From NCBI RefSeq assembly GCF_016695175.1, contig NZ_CP068023.1, forward strand, positions 1,228,501-1,292,500: a stretch of DNA of 64,000 nucleotides, written 5' to 3'. Source of the DNA: Pseudoalteromonas sp. GCY (GTDB taxonomy: Bacteria; Pseudomonadota; Gammaproteobacteria; Enterobacterales; Alteromonadaceae). Numbering within the stretch: position 1 is the first letter of the stretch; each line of letters starts with the position of its first letter. Shown here piece after piece: positions 29,927 through 40,700 of the stretch. A model generated the notes under the pieces. That model worked only from the letters and a program-made list of their open reading frames with translations. It was not told the DNA's origin and did not search any database. A program made the position numbers and the translations under genes.

Positions 29927-32900
29927 TTAAATCCTCATGCTATTAGTTTGTTCTTGTTGTGATCCGGAGTCTGCTTTTATCTCGATATCCACGCTCAGCG
30001 TCTCTAAGTTGTCGACGATTGCGGCAATGTGGGTATGCTCAAACAAGGCTGAAATTGGGATGTTTAAATCCAGTGCTTTATTACACGCATTCATCAACCG
30101 GATAGCCGAGATAGAGTCCCCCCCAATACTGAAGAAATTATCCTCAATCCCCACTTGCTCAAGGCCGAGTACCTGCTGCCAAATCTCACAAAGTTGGGTC
30201 TCTAAGGCATTACGCGGTGCCACATAAAGGTTGTCGGCTTGAAGCTCTGGTGCGGGAAGTGCCTTGCGGTCAAGCTTACCGTTACCTGTGAGTGGAATAT
30301 GCTCGATTAGGGTAAAGTGACTGGGCACCATGTATTCGGGTAAAGCAGCACTTAGGGCGAGCTTTAATTCAGTGAGCTCAAGGGTGGGCTCTGCAACAAG
30401 GTAAGCAGCCAGTGCTTTGCCTTGCGGTGCAGGCACATCAATCACCACTGCGTTTTGTACGCCTTGCTGGTTGACAATGGCTGCCGCAATCTCGCCTAAT
30501 TCGACACGATAACCACGAATTTTCACTTGCTCATCGTTACGACCGAGATACACCAAGTCGCCGTTGTCTAGGAAGCGGGCAAGGTCACCGGTTTTGTACA
30601 GCTTGCTATGGGCGGGGTCGTGACTAAATGGATTATCAATAAAGCGCTCGGCATTGAGTTCTGGGCGGTTTAAGTAACCACGGGCAACCCCAAGGCCTGA
30701 AATATACAACTCACCCGGCGCGCCAATAGGCATGGGCTGGAGCGACTCAGATAACACATGAAGATTAACGTTAGGGTAAGCTTTACCTATGCCTTGATGA
30801 AGACGTGGGTAGGCCTGTGCTAGCATCGCACCGACCGTGGCTTCCGTTGGGCCATATTCATCGAAGATAGCGTTCACATGGTCGCTTAATGCGGCAATGG
30901 CCTGCTCAGTCAGCGCTTCACCACCGAGCATTAGGGCATCAACTTGTGCATCGCTGCCAGGCAATAGCGCCATGGCAAGACTAGGTGTGGTTTTCACAAA
31001 GCCAACATTCGCGGCACTTAGGTGAGCTCTAAAAGCGGCGGCATCAAGAATATCGCCTTCATAGACACACACCGTTTGTCCAGCAAGGAGCGGGCATAAG
31101 GTGGTCGTCACCGACAGGTCAAAACAGTAGTTAGAAGAAAAGTCGATATTACGATACTTGTCACCTAACTGGCTGGTTAAGGCGTGAAGATAATAAAGCA
31201 CATTGTGCTGAGTGAGCATTACGCCTTTTGGTTGTCCGGTTGTCCCTGAGGTGTAGATGATATAAGCCAAGTTAGCCAACGCCGTTGGGCGCACTAAGTT
31301 CTCGTGCTCTACCGCCAGCGCATGGGTATTCACACTGAGCGCCGCCACTTTTCCAAGCACAGGGTTAAGTGACGGCAAGTGGCTTTCCTGCGTTAGCACT
31401 AAGTCGGTGTTGGTGTCAGTTAAAATAAACTCAACCCGAGCTTCGGGGTAATCTGGTGAAACAGGCACATAGGCACCACCGGCTTTGAGCACGGCCAAAA
31501 TAGCAATGAGCATCTCGCTACTGCGAGAAAAGTAGAGGGCGATAGGGGTATCGGCAGGCAATAGGCCAGCTTGGGCTTTGGGGTGCTGAGCAAGGATTTG
31601 CTTCGCAAGGGCGTTGGCTTTACCGTTCACTTCGGCATAAGACAGCGCTTCACCGCTGCTGGTTAACATGGCGGTCTGCTCAGGGGTGTTAGTGGCGTGC
31701 TGCTCTACTAAGCTTGCGAGATCTTTATCGTTGGTAAATGACTCGGCGTTGTTGTGCCATTGGCTAAGCGTTGTCTGCATTTGGTTATTGACCATGCTAA
31801 TGCTTTGATGGCTTTGTGTCAGTCGCTCCCCAAGCTGAACCAAAATAGCTTGTACTTGGTCAAGGATCCACTCTGCCCGCGCGGTGCTTAGCCATTCCCC
31901 GTTGTAATGCATCACAAAGTCTAAGCGGTCTTGCTCGCTTTGGGCCACCACAGAAAGCGGATAGTCGCCTTTCTCTATTGATTCTCTGAACTTCCAGCTG
32001 CCAGTATTTTCTGGAGTCGGGTAGTTTTCAAATACGAAGAGGGTATGAAACAAGCGTTGACCATCACGCTGCAGCTTCGACAAGCTCATGTCGCTGTGGC
32101 TATTGAGTGCAGCTACGCCTTTTTGAATGGCTTTGAGGATGTCATTACAGCTTGCTTCTGCTTGCCAATTCACCACTAAAGGTAAGGTGTTGATGAACAA
32201 ACCGACCGCTTGTTCAATCCCATTGACTGGAATTTCACGACCGGAAACTGTGCTACCAACAATCGTTTGGCTATCACCAGAATAGGTTTGCAGTAACTTA
32301 TGCCAAGCAAATTGCAGTGCAACGTTGAGGGTTACGCCAGCTTGTTGACAAGTATGTTGTAGCGACCTAAACGCCTCGCCTTGAAGGCTAAACTGCACCG
32401 ATTGCACTTGCTCAACAATTCGACTTTGCGACAAGTCATACTGGCCACCAAGTAATAAGTTAATATCGTTTGCGGTATCAAATTCGGCTTGTTGTTGCTG
32501 CCAATATGCATGAGTTTGCTTGGCATTTTTAAGGTAATAAGCTTGCGCCTCTAAATAGGTTTGCTGCGCTTGCACCTCTGGTGTTTTCCCAGCACAAAGC
32601 TGGCGATAATACCCCGCGACAGCTTGCAGCATTAACGGCCCACTCCAGCCATCATTAATGGCATGGTGCTCGGTTTTGATAAGTGTGTAGAGGTTTTCAC
32701 CGCGCTTAAACAAGGTGAAGCGAATTAGCCCCGGTTGACTTAGGTCAAACGGAACTTGTCGATCTTCGGCTTGAGCTTTGCTGATGGCTTGCTGTTGGCC
32801 GTGCTCGTCAAGAGATGACAGATCTACTATGGTGAAGTGACTGTCATCAATGCTGGCGTCGCGACACACCACTTGGAGTAGACACTCTTGCCAATCAAAA

Positions 32901-35900
32901 GCGGTGCGAAGAATAGGGAAGCGAAGCGACGCTAAATGCCAGGCATGAATAAAATGTTCAACCTCTAGCGCTTGTTCAATATCCATGACCAACTGCACCC
33001 GATAGGCATCATCCGTTGGGAAGTTAACAGCATGATAGATAAAGCCTTGTTGCAAGCTATTAGCTGGGTAAAGCGCTTCGATATTATAGTGCTTGCTCAG
33101 CGCTTGATAATGGCCATAAGACAAGTCGCTTAATCCCAAATCGCTAGGGGTTTGCTGTGGTGTTTGCGCCGCTAGTTCACAGCTTGCATTAATGACCTGA
33201 TGAAGCGCCATTTCAAAGTGCTCAACAAATGCCAGCGATTGCGACTGGTTCAACCTCGAAACCACATCAAAGTGAAGTGTGTCACCGCGAACTGCGCCAT
33301 TGATGTTGAGCAGCAGTGCATTGTCAGCCTGAGCGTTTGCCTCAGTCATCACATAGCCTGCTTGAGTATCATCCAGCTGCCAGTCTCGGCTTTGCTGTTG
33401 TTGCTGATTCAATTGACCTAGGTAGTTAAAGCTCACCTGAGGGCGAATTGCGCTGACTTTGTCTGCTTGCACAAAAGCGCCATAGCCCACGCCTTTATCC
33501 GGAATGTGGCGCAGCATTTCTTTGGTGTTTGCGATGGTTGCAATAACGTCGTCGTGGTGTTCAAGGCGCACAGGATACATACTGGTAAACCAGCCTAAGG
33601 TTTGCGACACATCCAAGCGCGGATCTATATTTTCACGACCATGACCTTCAAGTTGAATATGATTAACGGTACTGTCAAAAGTGCTGTGTAGGGCAATATT
33701 GAGTGCCGCCAAAAGCAAGTCGTTAATGTCAGTATTCAAACCAAGATTGGCATCTCGTAGCAATTTAGCGGTCGTTTCTTGCTCAAACGTGATGCCATAT
33801 TGTGATTGTGCTGAGTAAGTGTAAGTGGGTTGGCTAGTAAAGCCTTTTTGTACCTGCTGCCAATAGTACGCTTGCTCAGGATGAGCCGAAGGGTAGGTGG
33901 CAATGGCATCCACCCACTGACGATAGCTAGTAAGCTTGTCTGTTAGTGCTTCACCACTTAATAGGGTTTGTAAGTCTTGGCTTAACACCCGCCACGATAC
34001 CACATCAATAATGGCATGATGGAAGGCAAAGAATACCTGACTGCCCTCGGCCGTTTTCACCAACGCTGCCTGCCACAGGGGGCCATTGAATAAATCAAAT
34101 TGACTTTGTAGTTTGGTCAATTCGTTAAATAACGCGTCTTTACTCAGAGTCGTTGCATCAAGTAATGGGACTTCAAACTCTATCGCCGCTTGGTACGCTT
34201 GTTTTACCCCGTTGCTGGTCTGAACAAAGTGACAACGTAGCATGTCATGATGCTCGCTCAGCGCTTGAATAGCTTGAGTCAGCCCCGTGTGTTCAATGTG
34301 TGCAGGTAAGTTAAGGGTAAATGCTTGGTTCCAATGGTGTGGATTTGGTAGCCCTAAATCGAAAAACCACTGTTGGATAGGCAGTAGTGCAAACTCACCA
34401 CTTAACCTACCTTGCTCCGTGATAAGTTCAATGGTTTCAGTGCTAACGTGTTGAATTAAATAGGCCTGCGCTGCCACGCTTGGGGCGTCAATGATGTCTT
34501 TAACCTGAAGGTTAAAGCCAGCTTTACGCAGCGCAGACACAAGTTGAATACTGACAATAGAATCGCCACCGACTTTGAAAAAGTCATCATTAACGCCCAC
34601 TTTTTCTAGGCCCAATACTGACTGCCAAATACCACACAATTGTTTTTCTAATTCGCTGCTCGGTGCTTGATAGTTGTCTTCATCCACAACGGTTGGAGTA
34701 GGCAATTGCTTGTGATCCAGCTTACCATTGTTGTTAAATGGTAACGCCGACATCACTTCAAAGTAGCTTGGGATCATATAGCTAGGTAAAACCTGAGCCA
34801 GTTCCTGTTTTACTGCATTTAGGTCTAACTCACCGTGCTCTGGCACCACGTATGCGGCAAGTTGCTTGTTGCCCGCTTGTTCGAATACCACCACCGCGGC
34901 GACTTTCACTTGCGCCAATTCGTTGAGCTGTGCTTCTATTTCAGCAAGCTCAATCCTAAACCCGCGGATCTTCACTTGGTGATCGTTACGGCCTAAAAAC
35001 TCTAGTACGCCAGACTCGGACCAACGTCCTAAGTCTCCCGTTTTATACAGTTTATCTAGCCCGAATTGTTTGGCCTTTGCGCTTGCAAAGGGGTTATCGA
35101 TAAAGCGCGCAGCACTCATTTCTGGTTTATTAAGGTAGCCACACGCAAGTCCGGCTCCTGCTATAAATATCTCGCCTGTCGCGCCGTATGGCACTGGATT
35201 AAGATGTTTATCAAGCAATAATACTTGGCGATGATTTACGGCTTGGCCGATGGGCACCGGGCCATCAATATTGGCGCATGGATAGAAAGTGGTGAATGTT
35301 GTGCTTTCAGTTGGGCCATACGCGTTTATCACCAACTCTGGTCGCGTATCTCTGGCGAGAATGCGTTTAACTATGCTTGGAGTAATTGCCTCACCGCCTG
35401 TCAGTACGCAGCGGACATTGTCATAAATATCAGGTTGTTGTAAATACATCGAATCAAACAGTGTGCGCGTTAGCCAAAGTACACTAACACCGTGTTGTTT
35501 AATTAACCTTGATAGGCTGTCAGGATCCGCGCCTTGTTGCGCACTTGCTACAACTAATTTGCAGCCGTTTATTAGTGGTGTCCAAATTTCAAACGTTGCG
35601 GCGTCAAAATTTGGATTAGATAGGTGAATAAACACGTCGTTTTCTGACGTGTTTATTAAATCAGTATCTTGTACCAAAGAAACAACGCCACGGTGTGGAA
35701 CGACCACGCCCTTTGGCTCACCTGTCGTACCCGATGTATAGATCACATAGGCTTCGGTTTGCGCATGTGCACCTGATAGTACGGGCGCTGCATCAGACAA
35801 AGACAAGCTATCTAAGCAGGTAATTTGCGGCTCTGCATCACAACTTGCAACGAGTGTTTCGATACGCGGGCGCAGCTCGCTTTGTGTTAAAATCAAACCA

Positions 35901-37780
35901 AGTTGCGTGTCGTTGAGCATATACTCTATGCGCTGATCTGGATAATCAGGATTAAGCGGTACATAAGCGCAACCCGCCTTTAGGATAGCCAGTTTTGCGA
36001 TTACCATTGCAATAGAGCGTTCACAGAAAAGCCCAACAAAGCGATGGTTAGCGCCAACGTCCACATGATCTTTAATGTAGGCGGCAAGCTTATTCGCGCT
36101 TTGTTCTAATTCTTGGTAGGTCAGCTGCATTTCGCCTTCAACCAGCGCTATTCGAGCTGGCGTTTTTTGTGCTTGCTGAGCAACCAACTCATGGATAGTA
36201 GAGTGCAAATAATCCGCATGCTCATCTACCTCAACCATTGGTGCTCGCTCATCATTACTTAACAAAGAAATTTGGTTATGCGGCTGGTTTTCATCAGCAA
36301 TAATGGCATCTAACACCAATGTCATTTGGGTGAGCAATCGCTGTGCTTTGCTTGGTGCCAGCATGGTTTCGCAGAAGCTCAACTTAAGTAGCAAGATATC
36401 TTGTTGTTCAACAATGCTGATGGTGAGCGGATAGTCTACTTTCTCAATCATCTTATCGAACGACCATTCGAGTACGTCTTGTCCCGCTGGCGTCGGATAG
36501 TTTTCAAATACAAATAGACTGTTGAACAGGCGAGTATTCGGCTCTTGTAGTTGCGACAGTGAAACACTGCTGTTGCCATTAAGTTCTGCAATTTTTTCTT
36601 TCAGCGCCGTAAGCTGGGTGCGAATACTGGCTGTTTCTTGCCAATCAAGGGCAAGAGGTAGGGTATTGATATATAAACCAACACTGGCATGGATCCCGTC
36701 AATGGGTAGTTCACGACCTGAGACGGTGGTGCCTACTATGGTTTGCTCAGCGTCGCAGTAATATTGCAGTACTTTATGCCAAGCAAATTGCATTAAGACG
36801 TTCAGCGTTAGTCCGTGTTGCTTAGCAAACGCTTTGAGCTGCTGATGGCTCTTTGAGGAGAGCTTTAATTCGCTCGCAGCTGCTTTTTGGATCTGTGACG
36901 AGCCAGATTGGTCAATATTTTTACTCAATAAGCGGTTGATATCATTGAGCTCACCAAATTGTGCTTTTTGGGTTTGCCAATACCTATCGCTAGATTTTTG
37001 GTTTTGCTGATAGCGCGCTTGTGTTTGTAGGTAAGCCGTTTCTTCTTCAACAATGACCGGCTCGCCTTTGGTTAGTTTGGCGTAGTTTTGATGCACGGTT
37101 TGCAGCATCACTGGAAAGCTCCAGCCATCGCTAATGCTGTGGTGTTCTGCTTTAATTAGGGTGTAATGTGTATCAGCGCGTTTGACGATAGCAAAACGCA
37201 TTAATCCCGGTTGAGTCAGATCGAAAGGCGTATTACGGTCGTCGTGAATGAGCTTATCGATACGCGTCTGTTGTTCAATTTGGTCTAACGTACTGAAGTC
37301 GTGAAAACTAAAGTGATTTGGGGTAAATCCGGCCCCTCCTTTGATCACTTGGATGATTTCATTTTCCCAGTTGAACGCAGTACGCAGCGCAGGGTAACGC
37401 ATTGATGCCAAGATCCAAGCCTGTTGGTAAGCATCAACATTGAGTGCTTGATGGTAATCGATGACTAGCTGAACTCGATAAGCATCGTCATTTGGTTGGG
37501 CAAGGTGATGATAAACAAAACCTTTTTGCATACTGTTAGCATCAAAGATGGCACGGATCTCAGATGCCTTTTTATGTTCAGTCGCTAGCAACTGTTCAAA
37601 ATCTTGTTCGGAAAAAACTTGCTGCGATACAAGGTAATCTAATAATGCGGCTTTATTTGCTTTGAGGTAGTCAACCCATTGTTGGCTGAGTCCTTGCTCA
37701 CCATGGACAATCTTAAGTTTGTCTCCATTGGCCCAAAGCGCAATGTTATCCTTTGCAAGTGATTGGCATAAATTCAACAT
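29927..37780 (-). CDS. altL: NRPS, modules 2 and 3
   Basis: A 2617-residue synthetase: TubC-like docking domain (1-55), C (EHHSISDGW near 214, DCL-like), A, T (GGDSI near 1073), E (HHAIIDVVSW near 1255), C (EHHAINDGW near 1707, DCL-like), A, T (GGDSI near 2555), and a short charged C-terminal tail. Pocket residues read DAFWLGATFK for the first A domain (Val code DAFWIGGTFK or DAFWLGGTFK) and DLTKMGEVGK for the second (Asn). The E domain makes D-Val; the Asn module has no E domain, in keeping with the LCL-like first C domain of AltM. Docking with AltK and AltM probably uses the N-terminal domain here and the short C-terminal tails. It starts three bases after altK ends. Confidence 0.95.
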   Translation of the reverse strand: MLNLCQSLAKDNIALWANGDKLKIVHGEQGLSQQWVDYLKANKAALLDYLVSQQVFSEQDFEQLLATEHKKASEIRAIFDANSMQKGFVYHHLAQPNDDAYRVQLVIDYHQALNVDAYQQAWILASMRYPALRTAFNWENEIIQVIKGGAGFTPNHFSFHDFSTLDQIEQQTRIDKLIHDDRNTPFDLTQPGLMRFAIVKRADTHYTLIKAEHHSISDGWSFPVMLQTVHQNYAKLTKGEPVIVEEETAYLQTQARYQQNQKSSDRYWQTQKAQFGELNDINRLLSKNIDQSGSSQIQKAAASELKLSSKSHQQLKAFAKQHGLTLNVLMQFAWHKVLQYYCDAEQTIVGTTVSGRELPIDGIHASVGLYINTLPLALDWQETASIRTQLTALKEKIAELNGNSSVSLSQLQEPNTRLFNSLFVFENYPTPAGQDVLEWSFDKMIEKVDYPLTISIVEQQDILLLKLSFCETMLAPSKAQRLLTQMTLVLDAIIADENQPHNQISLLSNDERAPMVEVDEHADYLHSTIHELVAQQAQKTPARIALVEGEMQLTYQELEQSANKLAAYIKDHVDVGANHRFVGLFCERSIAMVIAKLAILKAGCAYVPLNPDYPDQRIEYMLNDTQLGLILTQSELRPRIETLVASCDAEPQITCLDSLSLSDAAPVLSGAHAQTEAYVIYTSGTTGEPKGVVVPHRGVVSLVQDTDLINTSENDVFIHLSNPNFDAATFEIWTPLINGCKLVVASAQQGADPDSLSRLIKQHGVSVLWLTRTLFDSMYLQQPDIYDNVRCVLTGGEAITPSIVKRILARDTRPELVINAYGPTESTTFTTFYPCANIDGPVPIGQAVNHRQVLLLDKHLNPVPYGATGEIFIAGAGLACGYLNKPEMSAARFIDNPFASAKAKQFGLDKLYKTGDLGRWSESGVLEFLGRNDHQVKIRGFRIELAEIEAQLNELAQVKVAAVVVFEQAGNKQLAAYVVPEHGELDLNAVKQELAQVLPSYMIPSYFEVMSALPFNNNGKLDHKQLPTPTVVDEDNYQAPSSELEKQLCGIWQSVLGLEKVGVNDDFFKVGGDSIVSIQLVSALRKAGFNLQVKDIIDAPSVAAQAYLIQHVSTETIELITEQGRLSGEFALLPIQQWFFDLGLPNPHHWNQAFTLNLPAHIEHTGLTQAIQALSEHHDMLRCHFVQTSNGVKQAYQAAIEFEVPLLDATTLSKDALFNELTKLQSQFDLFNGPLWQAALVKTAEGSQVFFAFHHAIIDVVSWRVLSQDLQTLLSGEALTDKLTSYRQWVDAIATYPSAHPEQAYYWQQVQKGFTSQPTYTYSAQSQYGITFEQETTAKLLRDANLGLNTDINDLLLAALNIALHSTFDSTVNHIQLEGHGRENIDPRLDVSQTLGWFTSMYPVRLEHHDDVIATIANTKEMLRHIPDKGVGYGAFVQADKVSAIRPQVSFNYLGQLNQQQQQSRDWQLDDTQAGYVMTEANAQADNALLLNINGAVRGDTLHFDVVSRLNQSQSLAFVEHFEMALHQVINASCELAAQTPQQTPSDLGLSDLSYGHYQALSKHYNIEALYPANSLQQGFIYHAVNFPTDDAYRVQLVMDIEQALEVEHFIHAWHLASLRFPILRTAFDWQECLLQVVCRDASIDDSHFTIVDLSSLDEHGQQQAISKAQAEDRQVPFDLSQPGLIRFTLFKRGENLYTLIKTEHHAINDGWSGPLMLQAVAGYYRQLCAGKTPEVQAQQTYLEAQAYYLKNAKQTHAYWQQQQAEFDTANDINLLLGGQYDLSQSRIVEQVQSVQFSLQGEAFRSLQHTCQQAGVTLNVALQFAWHKLLQTYSGDSQTIVGSTVSGREIPVNGIEQAVGLFINTLPLVVNWQAEASCNDILKAIQKGVAALNSHSDMSLSKLQRDGQRLFHTLFVFENYPTPENTGSWKFRESIEKGDYPLSVVAQSEQDRLDFVMHYNGEWLSTARAEWILDQVQAILVQLGERLTQSHQSISMVNNQMQTTLSQWHNNAESFTNDKDLASLVEQHATNTPEQTAMLTSSGEALSYAEVNGKANALAKQILAQHPKAQAGLLPADTPIALYFSRSSEMLIAILAVLKAGGAYVPVSPDYPEARVEFILTDTNTDLVLTQESHLPSLNPVLGKVAALSVNTHALAVEHENLVRPTALANLAYIIYTSGTTGQPKGVMLTQHNVLYYLHALTSQLGDKYRNIDFSSNYCFDLSVTTTLCPLLAGQTVCVYEGDILDAAAFRAHLSAANVGFVKTTPSLAMALLPGSDAQVDALMLGGEALTEQAIAALSDHVNAIFDEYGPTEATVGAMLAQAYPRLHQGIGKAYPNVNLHVLSESLQPMPIGAPGELYISGLGVARGYLNRPELNAERFIDNPFSHDPAHSKLYKTGDLARFLDNGDLVYLGRNDEQVKIRGYRVELGEIAAAIVNQQGVQNAVVIDVPAPQGKALAAYLVAEPTLELTELKLALSAALPEYMVPSHFTLIEHIPLTGNGKLDRKALPAPELQADNLYVAPRNALETQLCEIWQQVLGLEQVGIEDNFFSIGGDSISAIRLMNACNKALDLNIPISALFEHTHIAAIVDNLETLSVDIEIKADSGSQQEQTNSMRI
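30131..31757 (-). repeat. Near-identical A-domain copy 1 (Asn-specific, in altL)
   Basis: This encodes the second A domain of AltL and the start of its T domain. It is nearly base-for-base the same as 26729-28388 in altM, apart from scattered substitutions, a short divergent patch near 31280-31330 and two missing 15-bp units. Confidence 0.95.
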
Positions 37781-37783
37781 GGT

Positions 37784-40700
37784 TTAAATCTCTAATTCTT
37801 GTGTTTTTTCAGACTGAGTCGTGGTTTGTTCTAGTTGTGTTTCACTTAACTGAGATTGCAGTGCAGCTAGTTGCTCCTGAGAAAGCGAGCCCGCGCCAAA
37901 ATCGCTAGGGGTGCATACACCGCCGCGCTTTTTCGCCTCGAGCGCCGTATCCAATACGTCATGTAGCGCTTGTGTTAAGTGAGTAGCGAAGGCATCGGTA
38001 AGATTGCCATCTAGCAATGAATCCACTTTGATCCTGAGTTGCTCGCCCTGAACCAGCGCATTGATATCGAGGATCAGATCCGAGCCGTTTTGTGCAGAAC
38101 TTGTCTCGGTTTGCAGTTGGTTGTCTATTTGCCAAAGCGCATCGCTTTGCCCACCCATTTGGCCTAGGTAGTTAAAACTGATACTTGGCAACGTTAAGTT
38201 GGTGTCTTGCAGTTGTGCACTACCAAAACCAAGACCTTTATTCGGGATCTGGCGTAGCGCTTCTTTGGCATCAATAATGGTGTCGCTTAGTGTCGCTTGT
38301 TGAGTCAGGCGTAGCGGGTACAAGCAAGTGAACCAGCCAATTGTTTGGTTGATATCAGCATCATCACGCCACATTTCACGACCATGACTTTCCAACGTGA
38401 TAGCATGCTGAGTTTGCTTAAAGGTTTTACTCAATGCTTGGCACAAAGCAGCCAGTAGTAACTCTTCACCTTGCGTATTGAAGCCAGCATTCGCGTCACG
38501 TATTAAGCGGGCCGTGGTGTGCGCGTCTAGCTCTAACCAAGCGGTTGACGGTGTTGCAGCCATGCTTGGCGGATAGCTTGGTAAGTTGGTTGCTAAACGC
38601 TGCCAAAATGCCATTTCTTGCGGGTGTGCTGCCGGGTACGCTTGCATCATTTCTACCCATTGTCGATAGCTGGTGCGTTTACTCAGCAACTCTCCTTGTG
38701 CTAGAAGGGTTTGCAGATCTTGCGCGATGATCCGCCAAGAAACCGCATCGATGATTAAGTGGTGAAGCGCAAAGTGAAGCAGGTCGTAGTCTTCGCAAAA
38801 CGCTTCGATATGTGTAACTTGCCAAAGTGGGCCATTACAAATATCGAACTGGCTTTGTCGCGCGTTGAGCTCTGCTTGTACATCGTGCGACTTGCCGTTA
38901 AGGACGTTGAGTGGCGCCATCGTACTAACATCGTTATATTCTTGCGTAATATGGCCTTCAAATTCCATAAAGGTTGTGCGCAACATATCATGTTGATCAC
39001 TTAAACTGTGTAGCGCCTCTTGTAATTGAGTTTGGCTAAAGCCGCTTGGGATCCTGATTGCAAATGCCTGATTCCAATGATTCTCCTCCGGTAGTGCTTT
39101 ATTGAAAAACCATTGTTGAATTGGCAGTAGATCAAAGCGTCCGCTCAGCAGGCCTTGCTCTTGTATTATCTCTCGTTGAGTCGCTTGTACGCTAACAATA
39201 CGTTGACTCAACGCCGCTGCAGTTGGACAGTCAAAGATATCTTTTACTTGTAGTTCAATGCCTTGCTTTCTGAGCAAAGCAACGAGTTGAATCGTGAGAA
39301 TTGAATCGCCGCCGATGGCGAAAAAGTCGTCTTTGGTACTAACCTGTTCAATGCCCAGTAACGATTTAAATGCCTCGCACAATAGCGCTTCGGTTTCATC
39401 CTCTGGAGCCACGTATTCGCTTTGACTCGTAAGCTCTGGCTCAGGCAAGGCTTTGCGGTCTAGCTTACCGTTACCGGTTAGTGGAATTTCAGCCAGTTCC
39501 GTCCAGGTTTTTGGCTGCATATAATTAGGAAGTGCTTGCGATACTTGTGCTTTGACTTGCTCAATTTGGCCGATAAATTCAGGTTTAAATTTCAGGTAAG
39601 CGGCAAGATAGGAGACGCCTTGTAAAGTGCGGTCGATAACCACAGCTTGGGCGACTTCAGGCAGTTGGTTGATCACGCTTTCGATTTCACCAAGCTCAAT
39701 GCGATAGCCTCGGATCTTCACCTGATTATCGTTACGACCGATATACTCCAACTCACCATCCGGTAGACGTCTTGCCAAGTCACCGGTTTTATACAGTCTG
39801 GCTCGTCCTTGTTGAATATCTTGTTCGCTTGCGTATGGGCTGCTAATAAAGCGTTCTTGACTGAGCGCTTCGCGGTTTAAATAACCACGAGCAAGACCCG
39901 CACCGCCAATATATAACTCACCGCAGGCACCGGGTTCGACCAACTGCAATTTGGAATTTAGTACATACGCTTTCATATCTAATATGGGTCTACCGATATG
40001 AGAGGCTTTAGAACTTGATTGTTGCGTGAGTGCTTTATAGGTGACATGCACCGTGGTTTCAGTGATCCCATACATGTTGACCAATAGCGGCTGTTCATCG
40101 CCGTAGCAGTTCCACCAAGGGTTGAGCATTTCGGGGTTGAGTTTGTCACCGCCGAAAATCACATACCTCAGTTTGTCAAAATTCAATTTTGCGTTTAGTG
40201 CCGCTGCACTAAATTCATAGAATGCGGCAGGAGTCTGATTAAGCACAGTCACTTGATTATCTGAGCAGTAGTCTGCAAAGGCCTCAAAATCACGGATCAG
40301 GCTGTTGTCAGGAATACAGAGTTTACCGCCATAAAGTAGGGCGCCCCACATTTCCCATACACTAAAGTCAAAAGTATAGGCATGGTAAAGCACCCAAGTA
40401 TCGTGATGGTCAAAGCCATAATCTTGCTCCGTCGCCGTGAACAATCGAGCGACGTTTTCATGAGTTTGCATCACGCCTTTTGGTTGGCCAGTCGTACCTG
40501 AGGTATAAATGATGTATACCAAGTCCTGCGGTGATTGGCTGATGACAGGGGCTGTGTCGCTTTGTTGCTGGGCATTGAGTGGTGTAACTAATGGGCAAGC
40601 CACCTCCGCCAAACGGCATTTGTCTTGTGCGGCGGCATACTCTTGCTCGTCGACAATCAACAGGCTTGGGTTGGTATCACTTAGAATAAAGGTTGTTCGC

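Noticed and set aside
26729..31757. Mobile element flanked by repeats
   Set aside because: The repeated block is an A-domain coding sequence in two NRPS genes. There is no transposase and no terminal inverted repeats.
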